Assembly: GCA_035278025.1 (NCBI GenBank)
Contig: DATEJK010000154.1
Span: 32,538 to 96,537, forward strand
Direction of reading: 5' to 3'
DNA from: JAICWP01 sp035278025
GTDB lineage: Bacteria; Acidobacteriota; Terriglobia; Terriglobales; Acidobacteriaceae
DNA: 64,000 nt
Shown here one piece after another: positions 17,552 through 27,241 of the stretch. The notes beneath the pieces were generated by a model. The model worked only from the letters and a program-made list of their open reading frames with translations, searched no databases and was not told the DNA's origin. The first letter of the stretch is position 1, and every line of letters begins with the position of its first letter. Both the position numbers and the translations under genes were made by a program.

Positions 17552-20500
17552 ATGAGGCGCTGTGCCCTGCTGTTTGCTGCGTTGTTCTGTCTTGTTTCTT
17601 TTCTACCCAAAACAGCATTGAGCCAGGCGGTCTATGGCAATATTTTCGGAACCGTCACCGACCCCAGTGGGGCGGCTGTGCCCAATGCCAAGGTGACGAT
17701 CACGGACGTCGCCAAGGGTACGTCCATTACCACCACGACCAACGCCACCGGTAACTACACGGTGACCCACCTGATTCCCGACAGCTACTCGGTGAAGGTG
17801 GAGGCGCAGGGATTCAAGACAGCGACGCAGCAGCCGGTCGTGGTGAACGCTGACCAGGGCGCGAAGGTGGATATGCCGCTGCAGCTCGGTCAGGTGAGCG
17901 AGGCGGTGGAGGTGACGGGCGAGGCGCCTCAGTTGAAGACGGACCGTGCCGACGTGGCTACTACCCTCAACTCCAGGTACGTGGAGCAACTGCCGATTCT
18001 GAACCGGAATTTCCAGTCGCTGCTGCTGATCACCCCCGGCACCCAGTTGCTCACCGGCTGGAACCACGCGGCCACTGAGAACCCCCAAGGGAGCCAGCAG
18101 ATTTACGTGAACGGCCAGCATTTCAGCGGCACGGCCTACGAATTGGACGGCACCGATAACCAGGACCCGATTTTGGGCATTATCGTGGTCAATCCCAACA
18201 TTGATGCCATTACGGAAACCAAGATTGACCTGCAGAACTACGACGCCGAGTTTGGCAAAGCCGTGGCCGGCGTCATGACGGTGCAGACCAAGTCGGGCAC
18301 TAACGACCTTCATGGCAGCGGCTTCTGGTTCCGCCGCACTGATGCCACCCAGGCGCGTGATCCTTTTACCCAGTACGCGCCCAACAATATTACCGGCCGT
18401 TTTATTCCGCCCACCAAGTGGAACCAGTTCGGCGGTACCATCGGCGGACCGATTATTAAGGACAAACTGTTTTTCTTCGGCGACTACCAGGGTACGCGCC
18501 AGACTACCGGCGCCACTACCTTGCTGACGGTTCCCACCACATCGGTAATTCGCAGCTGCACCGGCGCCGGCGACGGCAGCGGGTTCTGCAATTTGAGCCA
18601 GTACGTGCCCTTCATCGGCAGCGGCAGCGGTCCCAGCAGCTTGATCTACGATCCAAATACAGGGGATCCTCTAACCGGCGCCGGTCGAACGCCCTTCTGC
18701 GGACCGGCGGGATGCGCCACTCAGCCAAACTGGATTCCGCTGAGCCGGATTTCGCCGATCGCACAAAAAATGCTTTCCCTGATGCCTGCGCCCACCAGCA
18801 ATGCAGTAACCAACAACTTTGTCTTTTCGGGCTCGGGCCCATTCAAACAAAATCAGTTCGATACCCGCATTGACTTTAATGCCAGCCAGACACTGCAGGT
18901 GTTTGGGCGCTTCAGCCTGGCTTACTACACGTTATCGGGAGAGCCTGCCCTGGGCCCCCAGCTGGGCGGTGTGGGTAACGGCTTGGCCGGACTTTCCGGA
19001 AGCTCTATCAATCACGACTACAGCCTGGCTTCCGGTTTTACCAAGACCGTCAGCAGCACCCTGCTGACCGACTTCCGCTTCGGCTGGTTCAAGTACAACC
19101 CTCAAACCTCCAAGCCGGACGCGGGGGTAGCCGCTGCCACCAACCTGGGTATTCCGGGCTTGAACCAGACCGGGGCGCAGGAGCTGTTTACCTCCGGTCT
19201 CCCCATGTTTGACGGTTTGGCTCCGGCTATCAACGCCGGGTCTGACCAGGGCACCTTCGCCATGGGAGATGGCCTGAACGTAGGCCGCTGCAATTGCCCC
19301 TTGACTGAAAGCGAACAGCAGTTTCAGTTCGTGAACAACTGGACCAAGATCAAGGGCAATCACCAGATCAAGTTTGGCGCCGACATGCGCTACGCCATGA
19401 ACCTGCGTGTGCCCAGTGACGCCAACCGCACCGGACAGTTGCACTTTACCAGCAGCACCAGTGGAACCGGTTTGCAAAGCGGCGCTACTTCCGATGCCGG
19501 AACCGGCGGCTCTGGTTTCGCCAACTTCCTGCTGGGCGATGTAAACCACATGGACCGCTTCGTCAGCACCAGCCTGAATGCGGCCGAGCGCCAGAAGCGC
19601 TTCTTCTACTATGGCCAGGACACTTGGCGCGTCACCCCGAACTTCACCCTGAATTACGGACTGCGCTGGGAGATTTACTTCCCCGAGACCGTCAATGGTA
19701 AAGGCAATGGCGGCTTTGCTAATCCCACCGAAGGAATCATCCGCGTTGCCGGCTATGGGCCGTATGGACTGAACGGCAATATCGGCAATGACTGGCACGC
19801 CTTTGCGCCGCGCCTGGGGCTGGCTTATCAGGTGACCCCTAAGACCGTGGTTCGCATGGGTTACGGCCGCAGTTTCGATATCGGGGTGTTCGGCTCCAAC
19901 TTCGGCCATGCCGTTACCCAGAACCTGCCGGTGCTGCTCAACCAGCAGCTCTTCGCGCAAAACGTGAGCAACAACGCCTACTTCTCGGCCTTTACCCTGG
20001 CGTCAGGTCCGGGAGCGTTCCCCACCACCACGGTGGCCATCCCGTCCAGCGGTGTTCTCCCGCTGGGTGGTCCCAACAATAACGTGCAGCCCAGGATGCG
20101 TCCTACCGTGCAGCGGCTGCCAACCCTGGATGCCTGGAATGCTACCGTTCAGCGGCAGTTGACCAACACGATGAGCCTGGAAGTAGCCTATGTGGGTAAT
20201 AAGGGCTCGCACGTATTTGCCGGCAACGGCCCGGCCTACGACCTCAACCCGGTGCCGCTGGGACCGGGAACAGCCGTGGTTACAGCGGGCGGGATCCAAT
20301 TCACGCCGGTAGTACCCGCCGAACAGCGCCGCCCCTTCTATAACCACTTCACGTATCCCGGTGTCATCGATCCCGCCACTCGGACAACCATGATGTGTTG
20401 CGCTGACGGCATCATGGGTAACTACTTCGGTAACGATGCCAGCGCCAACTACAATGCCTTGCAGGTACGCCTGGATAAGCGCTTCTCCCAGGGGCTGCAG

Positions 20501-21271
20501 TTCATGTCCACCTACACTTATTCGCATGCCAACAACTGGACCACCGACGGTAATTTCCCCTACGGCTCAATACCCGATCGTCACTTGAGCTATGGTCCGG
20601 ATGATTTCAATCGCAAGAACGTGTGGATCAACAATTTTGTCTATGATCTGCCCTTTGGCCGAGGCAAGAAGTTCGCCGGCGGAGCAGGAAGAGCCATGGA
20701 CCTGGTGATCGGCGGCTGGCAACTCACCGATACCATGAACTGGAGCAGCGGCCTGCCCTGGACACCGACTTTGGGCGAGTGTGGACTGGTGAACGACACC
20801 GGCATACCCTGCATGCCCAATGTGAGTGGCTCGTTTAAGATGGGAGCCGGCTCCCTGGATCCGGTGTCTCACACCGTCACCTTTTTCACGCCCGTCCCAT
20901 CGGTGGCCTACCCTGCTGCGCCCGTGGGCACAGACACGTGTAGCCTTTCGCGGCCGACTTCCGGGCCGTTTGCGCTCCCGGCATGCGGGACGGTGGGCAG
21001 CGCGGGCCGCAACAGCTATTGGGGTCCTTCTGCCTTCACCGACGACATGTCTATAGCCAAGAACTTCAAAATAAGCGAACGCTTCAATGCGCAGTTCCGC
21101 ATGGATGCCTTCAACATCTTCAACCATCCGGTTCTGGACTTCAGCGCGAATGACGGCCAGGCCACCGGCGGCACCTGCGTTGACTGCGGCGGCAACAATG
21201 GCTTGATCAAGGACATTCAGTACGGCACGACCATGCGCACCTTGCAGTTCGGGCTGAAGCTGATGTTCTGA
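17552..21271 (+). CDS. Oar-like TonB-dependent receptor with N-terminal carboxypeptidase-regulatory-like domain
   Basis: A protein of 1239 residues. After a signal peptide comes a beta-sandwich regulatory domain (YGNIFGTVTDPSGAAVPNAK), then a plug-like region (RYVEQLPILNRNFQSLLLIT), then a long barrel ending in TLQFGLKLMF with a C-terminal Phe. This architecture is hugely expanded in Acidobacteriota and is usually linked to uptake of plant or microbial polysaccharide fragments, but the ligand cannot be predicted here. ATG 17552 follows GGGGAGG, so the in-frame TTG at 17537 is rejected. An intrinsic terminator follows the stop. Confidence 0.9.
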   Translation: MRRCALLFAALFCLVSFLPKTALSQAVYGNIFGTVTDPSGAAVPNAKVTITDVAKGTSITTTTNATGNYTVTHLIPDSYSVKVEAQGFKTATQQPVVVNADQGAKVDMPLQLGQVSEAVEVTGEAPQLKTDRADVATTLNSRYVEQLPILNRNFQSLLLITPGTQLLTGWNHAATENPQGSQQIYVNGQHFSGTAYELDGTDNQDPILGIIVVNPNIDAITETKIDLQNYDAEFGKAVAGVMTVQTKSGTNDLHGSGFWFRRTDATQARDPFTQYAPNNITGRFIPPTKWNQFGGTIGGPIIKDKLFFFGDYQGTRQTTGATTLLTVPTTSVIRSCTGAGDGSGFCNLSQYVPFIGSGSGPSSLIYDPNTGDPLTGAGRTPFCGPAGCATQPNWIPLSRISPIAQKMLSLMPAPTSNAVTNNFVFSGSGPFKQNQFDTRIDFNASQTLQVFGRFSLAYYTLSGEPALGPQLGGVGNGLAGLSGSSINHDYSLASGFTKTVSSTLLTDFRFGWFKYNPQTSKPDAGVAAATNLGIPGLNQTGAQELFTSGLPMFDGLAPAINAGSDQGTFAMGDGLNVGRCNCPLTESEQQFQFVNNWTKIKGNHQIKFGADMRYAMNLRVPSDANRTGQLHFTSSTSGTGLQSGATSDAGTGGSGFANFLLGDVNHMDRFVSTSLNAAERQKRFFYYGQDTWRVTPNFTLNYGLRWEIYFPETVNGKGNGGFANPTEGIIRVAGYGPYGLNGNIGNDWHAFAPRLGLAYQVTPKTVVRMGYGRSFDIGVFGSNFGHAVTQNLPVLLNQQLFAQNVSNNAYFSAFTLASGPGAFPTTTVAIPSSGVLPLGGPNNNVQPRMRPTVQRLPTLDAWNATVQRQLTNTMSLEVAYVGNKGSHVFAGNGPAYDLNPVPLGPGTAVVTAGGIQFTPVVPAEQRRPFYNHFTYPGVIDPATRTTMMCCADGIMGNYFGNDASANYNALQVRLDKRFSQGLQFMSTYTYSHANNWTTDGNFPYGSIPDRHLSYGPDDFNRKNVWINNFVYDLPFGRGKKFAGGAGRAMDLVIGGWQLTDTMNWSSGLPWTPTLGECGLVNDTGIPCMPNVSGSFKMGAGSLDPVSHTVTFFTPVPSVAYPAAPVGTDTCSLSRPTSGPFALPACGTVGSAGRNSYWGPSAFTDDMSIAKNFKISERFNAQFRMDAFNIFNHPVLDFSANDGQATGGTCVDCGGNNGLIKDIQYGTTMRTLQFGLKLMF

Positions 21272-21295
21272 AATGGCACAAGCAGGCTCATAATG

Positions 21296-21327
21296 GGGGA
21301 GTCGCAATGACTCCCCTGTATTTTTTT
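21296..21327 (+). terminator. Intrinsic terminator after the TonB-type receptor gene
   Basis: GGGGAGTC (21296-21303) pairs perfectly with GACTCCCC (21309-21316) around a 5-base loop, and seven T's follow at 21321-21327. The loop and 3' arm contain the ATG at 21307 of the next gene, so transcription termination and initiation of the cytochrome gene would use the same bases. Confidence 0.65.
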
Positions 21328-23055
21328 GTTTTCCTTTCGTCCCGGATGCGACCGTCTTCGCGCCCTCCTCACTCCGTTGCCCCTTTGCAAGAAGCTCGCG
21401 AGCTCGCCGCCATCGTCCTGGCTTTACTAAGCATATCCTTGCTTTGCGCTCCGCTAGCTGCCGCGGCCCAGCCGGAAGCTTCCGCCCCCGTGACCGGCAG
21501 CCAGGCCTGCGCCTCCTGCCACGCCGATATCTATCGCAGCTATAGCCAAACCGCCATGGCGCGCGCCAGCGGCCCGGCCGGCGACGGCCTTATCGCCGGC
21601 GAATTCCAGCACGCCAAAACCGGCATTCGATATCGCATTTACGGTCAGGATGGAAGAGTGTGGCTGAGCTTCGACCGCGACCACCCTTCTCTGCACGGCA
21701 AGCGCGAACTGCTTTATTACATCGGCTCCGGCCGGCGGGGGCGCACCTACTTATTTTCCGAAGACGGCTTCCTGTTCGAATCGCCGGTGAACTGGTATGC
21801 GCAAAAACGCCTGTGGGACATGACTCCCGCGTATCAGAACGCCAGCCAGATGCCTATGCTGCCGGCATTGCCCTCTTGCCTGAATTGCCATACCAGCGGC
21901 ATGCAGCCGCCGCTGCCGGGCACGGAGAACCAATACCCCGTGCCGCCCTTCGCCCACGGCGGCATCAGTTGCCAGCGCTGCCATGGGCCGGGAGAGGAGC
22001 ACATTCTGAGCCGGGGGAACGCGGCCATTCTCAACCCGGGGAAGCTGGCGCCGGACCGGCGCGACGACATCTGCATGCAATGCCACCTGGAGGGCAACGT
22101 GGCCGTGGAGCGGGCGGGCAAGCACCCTTACCAGTTCCGCCCTGGGGACCGGCTCTCCGACTACATCCGCTATTTCGAGGTGGAGAACCCGCAACTGCCG
22201 GGGTTAGGCGCCCTGAGCCAGGTGGAAGCGTTGGCCGAGAGCGTATGCAAGCGGAAGTCAGGCGACAGCATGTCATGCATGAGTTGCCACGATCCGCACT
22301 CCTGGCCGGCGCCGGAAGAAAGAGTGTCGTACTATCGAAACAAATGCCTGGCCTGCCATGGCGCAGCATTTGGGCAGAAGCATCAGCATGGCAACCCGAA
22401 CTGCATCGCCTGCCACATGGCGGCGGTGGGCAGTCGTGACGTGGCCCACACCCAGGCCACCGACCACCGCATCCTGCGCCTCCCGGGGCCGCAGCCCATG
22501 CTGACTGACCTGGAGTCTGCCTCGAAACCTGCTACGCCCCAACTAGTACCTTTTCCTGCGAGCACCGGGCCGCCCGACATTCGCGATTTGGCCCTCGCCT
22601 GGGATTCGCTGGTGCGCCGCGGCCAGGGGGAATTTGCGCAAAAAGCGCACGACCTGCTCACCCAGGCTTCGCGCCAGAATCCAAAGGATGCGACCGTGGC
22701 TGCCGACCTTGCCTACATGGAGCAGAGGGCAGGGAACACCTCCCGGGCCACGCAGCTATACCAGCAGGCACTGCAGGCCGATCCCACGCAAGTGGATGCG
22801 GCTGTGAATCTGGGGGTGATGGAGGCGCAGAGCGGCGATCCCGGCGCGGCCTTAAAGCTCTGGCAGAAGGCTTTCCTAAGGGCGCCGGCTCACAGCGCCA
22901 TTGGCATAGATCTGGCGCTGGTTTCCTGCGATATGGGCCAGGTGGACGAGGCTCGTGCCTACCTCAACCGGGTTCTGCGATTCAATCCGGACCTGGCGAG
23001 AGCCCGGGAGTTTCTCGAACACCTGAACGCGCAGCCGCCAAAATGCGAACCTTAG
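21307..23055 (+). CDS. Seven-heme c-type cytochrome with C-terminal TPR domain
   Basis: A protein of 582 residues with a hydrophobic signal (VLALLSISLLCAPLAAAA) and seven CxxCH heme sites: CASCH, CLNCH, CQRCH, CMQCH, CMSCH, CLACH and CIACH. Their spacing resembles cytochrome c554/nitrite-reductase-like multiheme proteins. From about residue 430 three TPR units follow. An exported multiheme carrier or oxidoreductase is the likely role; the TPR part would dock a partner. ATG 21307 has GGGGGAG upstream but lies inside the terminator hairpin; ATG 21346 is the alternative and still keeps the signal peptide. Confidence 0.85.
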   Translation: MTPLYFFVFLSSRMRPSSRPPHSVAPLQEARELAAIVLALLSISLLCAPLAAAAQPEASAPVTGSQACASCHADIYRSYSQTAMARASGPAGDGLIAGEFQHAKTGIRYRIYGQDGRVWLSFDRDHPSLHGKRELLYYIGSGRRGRTYLFSEDGFLFESPVNWYAQKRLWDMTPAYQNASQMPMLPALPSCLNCHTSGMQPPLPGTENQYPVPPFAHGGISCQRCHGPGEEHILSRGNAAILNPGKLAPDRRDDICMQCHLEGNVAVERAGKHPYQFRPGDRLSDYIRYFEVENPQLPGLGALSQVEALAESVCKRKSGDSMSCMSCHDPHSWPAPEERVSYYRNKCLACHGAAFGQKHQHGNPNCIACHMAAVGSRDVAHTQATDHRILRLPGPQPMLTDLESASKPATPQLVPFPASTGPPDIRDLALAWDSLVRRGQGEFAQKAHDLLTQASRQNPKDATVAADLAYMEQRAGNTSRATQLYQQALQADPTQVDAAVNLGVMEAQSGDPGAALKLWQKAFLRAPAHSAIGIDLALVSCDMGQVDEARAYLNRVLRFNPDLARAREFLEHLNAQPPKCEP

Positions 23056-23070
23056 CTTGAGTGATCCCAT

Positions 23071-25032
23071 TCACTGAGGCTGACCGCTGCTCTGCTTGCG
23101 CACCTGTTCCAGCAGGCGCAGGTTGTCCTTCGCCACTTGGTTATTGGGATCGAGGCTGAGAGCGCGGCGCAGGTGGCTTTCCGCGGCGGTGTAGTCCTTC
23201 AGGGCGGCCAGCACGGAGCCCAGGCGGGCCTCGGCATCGGCGTCATTGGGGCGGCGCTTTACAACCTGCTCGAATTGCCGGGCTGATTCGGCGAACTGCC
23301 CGTTGAAGGCCAGGGCGGAGGCCAGGTTATAGCGGGCGTCGAGATAGTCAGGGTCGGCCTGCACGGCTTGCTGCAGGCGCTGCGCGGCTTCCTGCTTGCG
23401 TCCTAGTTGCAGCAGGGCCGCGCCCAGGCTGTTAAGGGCCGTGGCGCTGCCGGGGCGCTGGGCGATGGCAACTTCAAAAAGCCGGGCGGCCTCGGCTGGC
23501 TCGTGGCGCGAAAGCAGCAGGGCGCCGAGGTTGTAGTTAGCGGCGTAATCGTTGGGGTCGCGTTGCAGCTTATGGCGCATTAATGCTTCCTGCAGCACCA
23601 TGCGCCCGTCGCCTCCCCCGGGAGGGGAGCTCGTAACCACCTGCAACGAAAGATGAGCCATCTCATCCATCGCCATGTTGCCGGCCATCACCGGCTGTGG
23701 CGGGTGGTGTGGGTTGCGCGGATTCTGCTCGGAATTGTCGTAGGTGTAGCGCATGGAAACCACGGTGCCGGCGGGAAGAAGCACGGGTTTCCGGTAACGA
23801 TAGATGCCCTGCCAGGCGGGATCCCAGTGCGGGATCAGCAGCAACCATTGGCGGGAGGCATCCGGCAGGGTGGCATAGGCTGCCAGGCGCTTGCCCAGAT
23901 AATGAGCGTGCGGGTAAACGGCATAGACGCGCACCGCCAGCGGCAGCTTGAAATCGTCCGACACCCGGAAGTCGCTGGCGCCGGCGGGAATATTGAGCTG
24001 GTCATCGCCGTCCAACTGCAGCAGCATGGGCTTGAGCGTGGGCTTCTTGTCGGAGAAGAAGAGCCCGATGGTAGGCCGAATGGGCACCGGTGTGCCCGAA
24101 GGCCGCATGTGGATGTTGAGCACCAGGTCGGTGCCGGGAGAGAGCCGCCACGTCATATCCTCAGGCTCGACCCAGATGGGAATGCCCGGCTTCCAATAAA
24201 TAAAGTGGCCTTCCGGCTCGAAGACGTCGCTTTCCATCTCCACATCCATGCCATCAAACCCCGGGCCGGGGCCGGGATGGCGGGCCTGCATGCGTCGCGC
24301 CGCGTGGGTGCGGTCAATCAGGAGATTGGCGTGGTGGGTCACCTTCTGGTCGCCGGGGTGAATCTCCACCGCTTTTACATAATGCGTGCCCGTGACCGGA
24401 ACTTCAAAAATAAAATTGTGGTAAACGTCAGTTCCGTGGGCCGGCAGGACGTACCCGGGGGGCGCCTGCAGGATCAGGTCCGGCTTGCCGCCTTGCCAGC
24501 CGGTGGTTAGTTTCGGAGGCGGAGGCGCCTGCGCCAGATCGCCCGCCGGCGCTCCCTGGTCCGCCCAGTGGGCCAGGATGGCAATTTCTTCCTCAGTCAG
24601 CCGAAGCTGATCGGCGAAGGCTACCGCCTTGGGCTCGGGCAGCCACGGCGGCATGATGCGCTTTGCGGTAACGAACACGATCTGGCGGGCGTAGCGCCTG
24701 GCATCTTCATAGCTGGCCAACGACATTGGCCCCGACCCGCCGGGCTGGTGGCATTGCACGCAATTGGCATCAAGGATGGAAGCCACGTCGTGGCTGTAGG
24801 TCGGGTGCGGAGGGATTGGCCGCGGAACAGAGTCCGCCTTCGCCGCGGCAGCGAGGTGGGCAGAATCAGACCAGACGCCGGCCACAGCGATAACCGCCCC
24901 GCCTAAGATCAGCAGCAGGAGAATGAGACGGCGATTCACCGCGCCAATCCAAACAGAGCAAGCGCGGCTGAAGGCAGGGAATTGGGTGTGGGAGGTGCCG
25001 GATTCATCACCGCTACCGGAAGCGAGAGGCAT
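23071..25032 (-). CDS. Heme c / copper type II monooxygenase-like protein with TPR tail
   Basis: About 653 residues: membrane anchor (LILLLLILGGAVIAVAGVW), a c-type heme module (NCVQCHQPGGSGPM), then a fold like peptidylglycine alpha-hydroxylating/dopamine beta-monooxygenase. Candidate copper ligands are VTHHANLL, LNIHM, YPHAHYLGK and the Met/His of MDEMAHL. Four or five TPRs follow. The combination could pass electrons from a heme to copper centres for substrate oxidation in the periplasm (inference). ATG 25032 has AAAGG upstream; a GTG at 25047 is possible. It is convergent with the multiheme cytochrome, with 15 bases between stops. Confidence 0.82.
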   Translation of the reverse strand: MPLASGSGDESGTSHTQFPAFSRACSVWIGAVNRRLILLLLILGGAVIAVAGVWSDSAHLAAAAKADSVPRPIPPHPTYSHDVASILDANCVQCHQPGGSGPMSLASYEDARRYARQIVFVTAKRIMPPWLPEPKAVAFADQLRLTEEEIAILAHWADQGAPAGDLAQAPPPPKLTTGWQGGKPDLILQAPPGYVLPAHGTDVYHNFIFEVPVTGTHYVKAVEIHPGDQKVTHHANLLIDRTHAARRMQARHPGPGPGFDGMDVEMESDVFEPEGHFIYWKPGIPIWVEPEDMTWRLSPGTDLVLNIHMRPSGTPVPIRPTIGLFFSDKKPTLKPMLLQLDGDDQLNIPAGASDFRVSDDFKLPLAVRVYAVYPHAHYLGKRLAAYATLPDASRQWLLLIPHWDPAWQGIYRYRKPVLLPAGTVVSMRYTYDNSEQNPRNPHHPPQPVMAGNMAMDEMAHLSLQVVTSSPPGGGDGRMVLQEALMRHKLQRDPNDYAANYNLGALLLSRHEPAEAARLFEVAIAQRPGSATALNSLGAALLQLGRKQEAAQRLQQAVQADPDYLDARYNLASALAFNGQFAESARQFEQVVKRRPNDADAEARLGSVLAALKDYTAAESHLRRALSLDPNNQVAKDNLRLLEQVRKQSSGQPQ

Positions 25033-25118
25033 TTTAACGCCTTTCACCCGGTCTGAACAATGAGCCTCGGGGACTGCGCCCGGTCAGCCGCGCCACAAGA
25101 ACTGCGCGGTGCGGTACT

Positions 25119-26192
25119 ATGTTTCCACCGCTGGATACCGCTATGTTTTTAGGCTTTCTTTTGTTTTTACCTCTGCTCGGTCAGGCCGCCGTCCCAGCTA
25201 CCGTTCCGGTCGCTCCGGCAGCGGATCCCCACGGTTCAACCGTCACCGCCTCCGTGGCGCCGGCCGGCTCGGGAGCTGAATTTGCCCAGGCCCAGACCCT
25301 GATAGACCATGGCAAATTCGACGAAGGCATCGCCCAGTTGCGGCAACTGCAGGCACGCGACCCCAAGATGAAGGGCTTAAATCGGGAGTTCGGCGTGGCG
25401 TACTACAAGCACAGCGACTTCATGAGCGCATCCCAATACTTGCAACCGGCGCTGCAGGAAGATGCCAACGACGGAGAGGCCACGCAACTTCTGGGGCTGT
25501 CCTATTACTTCTCCGGCAGGCCGGCGCAGGCGGTTCCCTTGCTCGAAAAGGTCAATTCCTGGTATCCCTCGGCTAACGTGGACGCCAGCTATGTCCTGGG
25601 CATCTGCTACATCCAGTTGCACAATTACGACCAGGCGCGCAAGGCATTCGCCACCATGTACGGGGTGCCGCCGGATTCGGCCCCCGCCTACTTGTTCGCG
25701 GCCCGTATGCTGTTGCGCGAAGAATTCGATCCCATCGCCGAGCAATACGCCAGGCAGGCGATTGTGCTCGATCCCAAGCTGCCTCTGGCGCACTATTTCC
25801 TGGGCGAACTCTATCTTTATAAGTCGCGGATTCCGGAGTCCATTGCGCAGTTCCAGCAGGAGTTGGCCCTCGATCCCGCGCATGCGCCCACCTATTACAA
25901 ACTGGCTGACGCCTATACCCGGGTGCTGAAGTGGGATGATGCGGAGCGGCTGCTGCAGCGCTCCATCTGGCTGGATTCCACCGCCAGCGGGCCCTATATT
26001 CTGATGGGCAAGGTGCTGCTGAACAAGGGCGAGCCCCAGGTTGCGGTGCGCACCCTGAAACACGCCTTGCACATGGATCCCAACAACTACATTGCCCATC
26101 ATCTGTTGGGAGAATGCTACCGGGCGCTAGGGGAGACACAGCAGGCGGCGGATGAGCTGAAATTGGCCAGCCAGTTGGAGTCTAAGCAATAA
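25119..26192 (+). CDS. Secreted TPR-repeat protein
   Basis: A protein of 357 residues with signal peptide (MFLGFLLFLPLLGQAAVPA) and about eight TPRs from residue 45 to the end (AQTLIDHGKFDEGIAQLRQL; LLGECYRALGETQQAADELK). It is divergent from the heme/copper protein with 86 bases between starts, and a shared role is possible but not shown. No clear ribosome site precedes ATG 25119; ATG 25143 gives an equally good signal peptide. Confidence 0.78.
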   Translation: MFPPLDTAMFLGFLLFLPLLGQAAVPATVPVAPAADPHGSTVTASVAPAGSGAEFAQAQTLIDHGKFDEGIAQLRQLQARDPKMKGLNREFGVAYYKHSDFMSASQYLQPALQEDANDGEATQLLGLSYYFSGRPAQAVPLLEKVNSWYPSANVDASYVLGICYIQLHNYDQARKAFATMYGVPPDSAPAYLFAARMLLREEFDPIAEQYARQAIVLDPKLPLAHYFLGELYLYKSRIPESIAQFQQELALDPAHAPTYYKLADAYTRVLKWDDAERLLQRSIWLDSTASGPYILMGKVLLNKGEPQVAVRTLKHALHMDPNNYIAHHLLGECYRALGETQQAADELKLASQLESKQ

Positions 26193-26202
26193 AGGCGGTG
26201 GA

Positions 26203-26245
26203 TGGCAGTTAGTACTTGGTAAGGGGCAAAAACCTGTAACTGCCA
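26203..26245. repeat. 9-bp inverted repeat between convergent genes
   Basis: TGGCAGTTA (26203-26211) and TAACTGCCA (26237-26245) are perfectly complementary with a 25-base loop. A second, interleaved pair is TTGGTAA (26216-26222) and TTACCAA (26254-26260). It lies between two converging stops, so it may help end transcription in both directions, but there is no T tract. Confidence 0.35.
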
Positions 26246-26260
26246 GCTACCAATTACCAA

Positions 26261-27241
26261 CTACCGGGTTTTTGCTTCCGCCACACCAACGTACTTGTCC
26301 GCGCCACCATAATAGAAGAGCCATCGCTTGCCGCTGCGCACCAGGCCTTCCACGAATACCACGTTCGGCACCTGACCAGCTTTCTCCCACTCTTCTTCAG
26401 GCTCGAAGATGGGAGTATCGGCTCGGGCCAGGACCTTGGCGGGATCCTGCTTGTCGAACAGCACCCAGCCGGTGCGGTAAACCAGGTGATCGTCCGCCCC
26501 GTTGTAGATAAGGAAGATTCCCTGCCGGGTGATCACCGGCGGAGGCCCCGGCTCCACCACGCGCGAATCAAACTGCCCGGGGCGGCGCGCCAGCACAGGC
26601 TCGTCCAGCGCGTCGGTCCAGTGCAGCAGGTCGGTGGACCACGCCAGGCCCATTTGATCCGTGTTGTCGGCTTTGGTGCCCAGGTAGTACATCCACCATT
26701 TACCGCCAATCTTGCGCGGCACAATGGCGCCCGACTTGGTCCATTTCACATTCCATTTGCCTTTGTAGGCGGGCAGGAGAATGCCGCGTCGCCGCCAGTG
26801 AATCAGATCGTGCGAGGTGGCCAGGCAGAGCTGCGCGTCGTGTTTGTTGTAACCCGTGTAAGTCAGGTACCAGGTGCCTTCGATATGGACCAGGCGCGGG
26901 TCTTCCACCCCGCCATCTTTTTCAAAATCCGTTTTCGGAACGAAGATGGGTTGGGGGTTACGGGTGAAGTGCACGCCATCGCGGCTGGTGGCGTAACCCA
27001 GGCGTGAGGTGCCGTCCCTATCCTGGGCGCGGTAGAGCATGACGAAGCGGCCGCCATCCTTCACCACTGCCGGGTTGAACACTCCCGCCGATTCAAAGCC
27101 TTGGCCCCCGGGACGGAGGATTGGCTGCCTGGAAACCCGCTTCCACGGCCCAAAAGGCGGTGTGAATCCGGAGCCCTGCGCGGCCAGCAGCAGAAGCGCG
27201 CCGGCGAATATCATCGCCAGCCAGGTTCCGCGTGGGGTCAT
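26261..27241 (-). CDS. Exported GH130-type glycosidase/phosphorylase
   Basis: A protein of 326 residues with signal peptide and a five-bladed propeller typical of GH130: VFNPAVVKDGGRFVMLYRAQ, the GGVEDPRL motif carrying the family's conserved Asp, TKSGAIVP, and the C-terminal VVFVEGLV...YYGGADKYVGVA. Characterised GH130 members are mannoside phosphorylases (cytoplasmic) or beta-1,2-mannosidases. An exported copy next to a trehalase argues for hydrolysis in the periplasm (inference). ATG 27241 overlaps the upstream TGA as ATGA, so translation is coupled to the trehalase gene. Confidence 0.82.
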   Translation of the reverse strand: MTPRGTWLAMIFAGALLLLAAQGSGFTPPFGPWKRVSRQPILRPGGQGFESAGVFNPAVVKDGGRFVMLYRAQDRDGTSRLGYATSRDGVHFTRNPQPIFVPKTDFEKDGGVEDPRLVHIEGTWYLTYTGYNKHDAQLCLATSHDLIHWRRRGILLPAYKGKWNVKWTKSGAIVPRKIGGKWWMYYLGTKADNTDQMGLAWSTDLLHWTDALDEPVLARRPGQFDSRVVEPGPPPVITRQGIFLIYNGADDHLVYRTGWVLFDKQDPAKVLARADTPIFEPEEEWEKAGQVPNVVFVEGLVRSGKRWLFYYGGADKYVGVAEAKTR

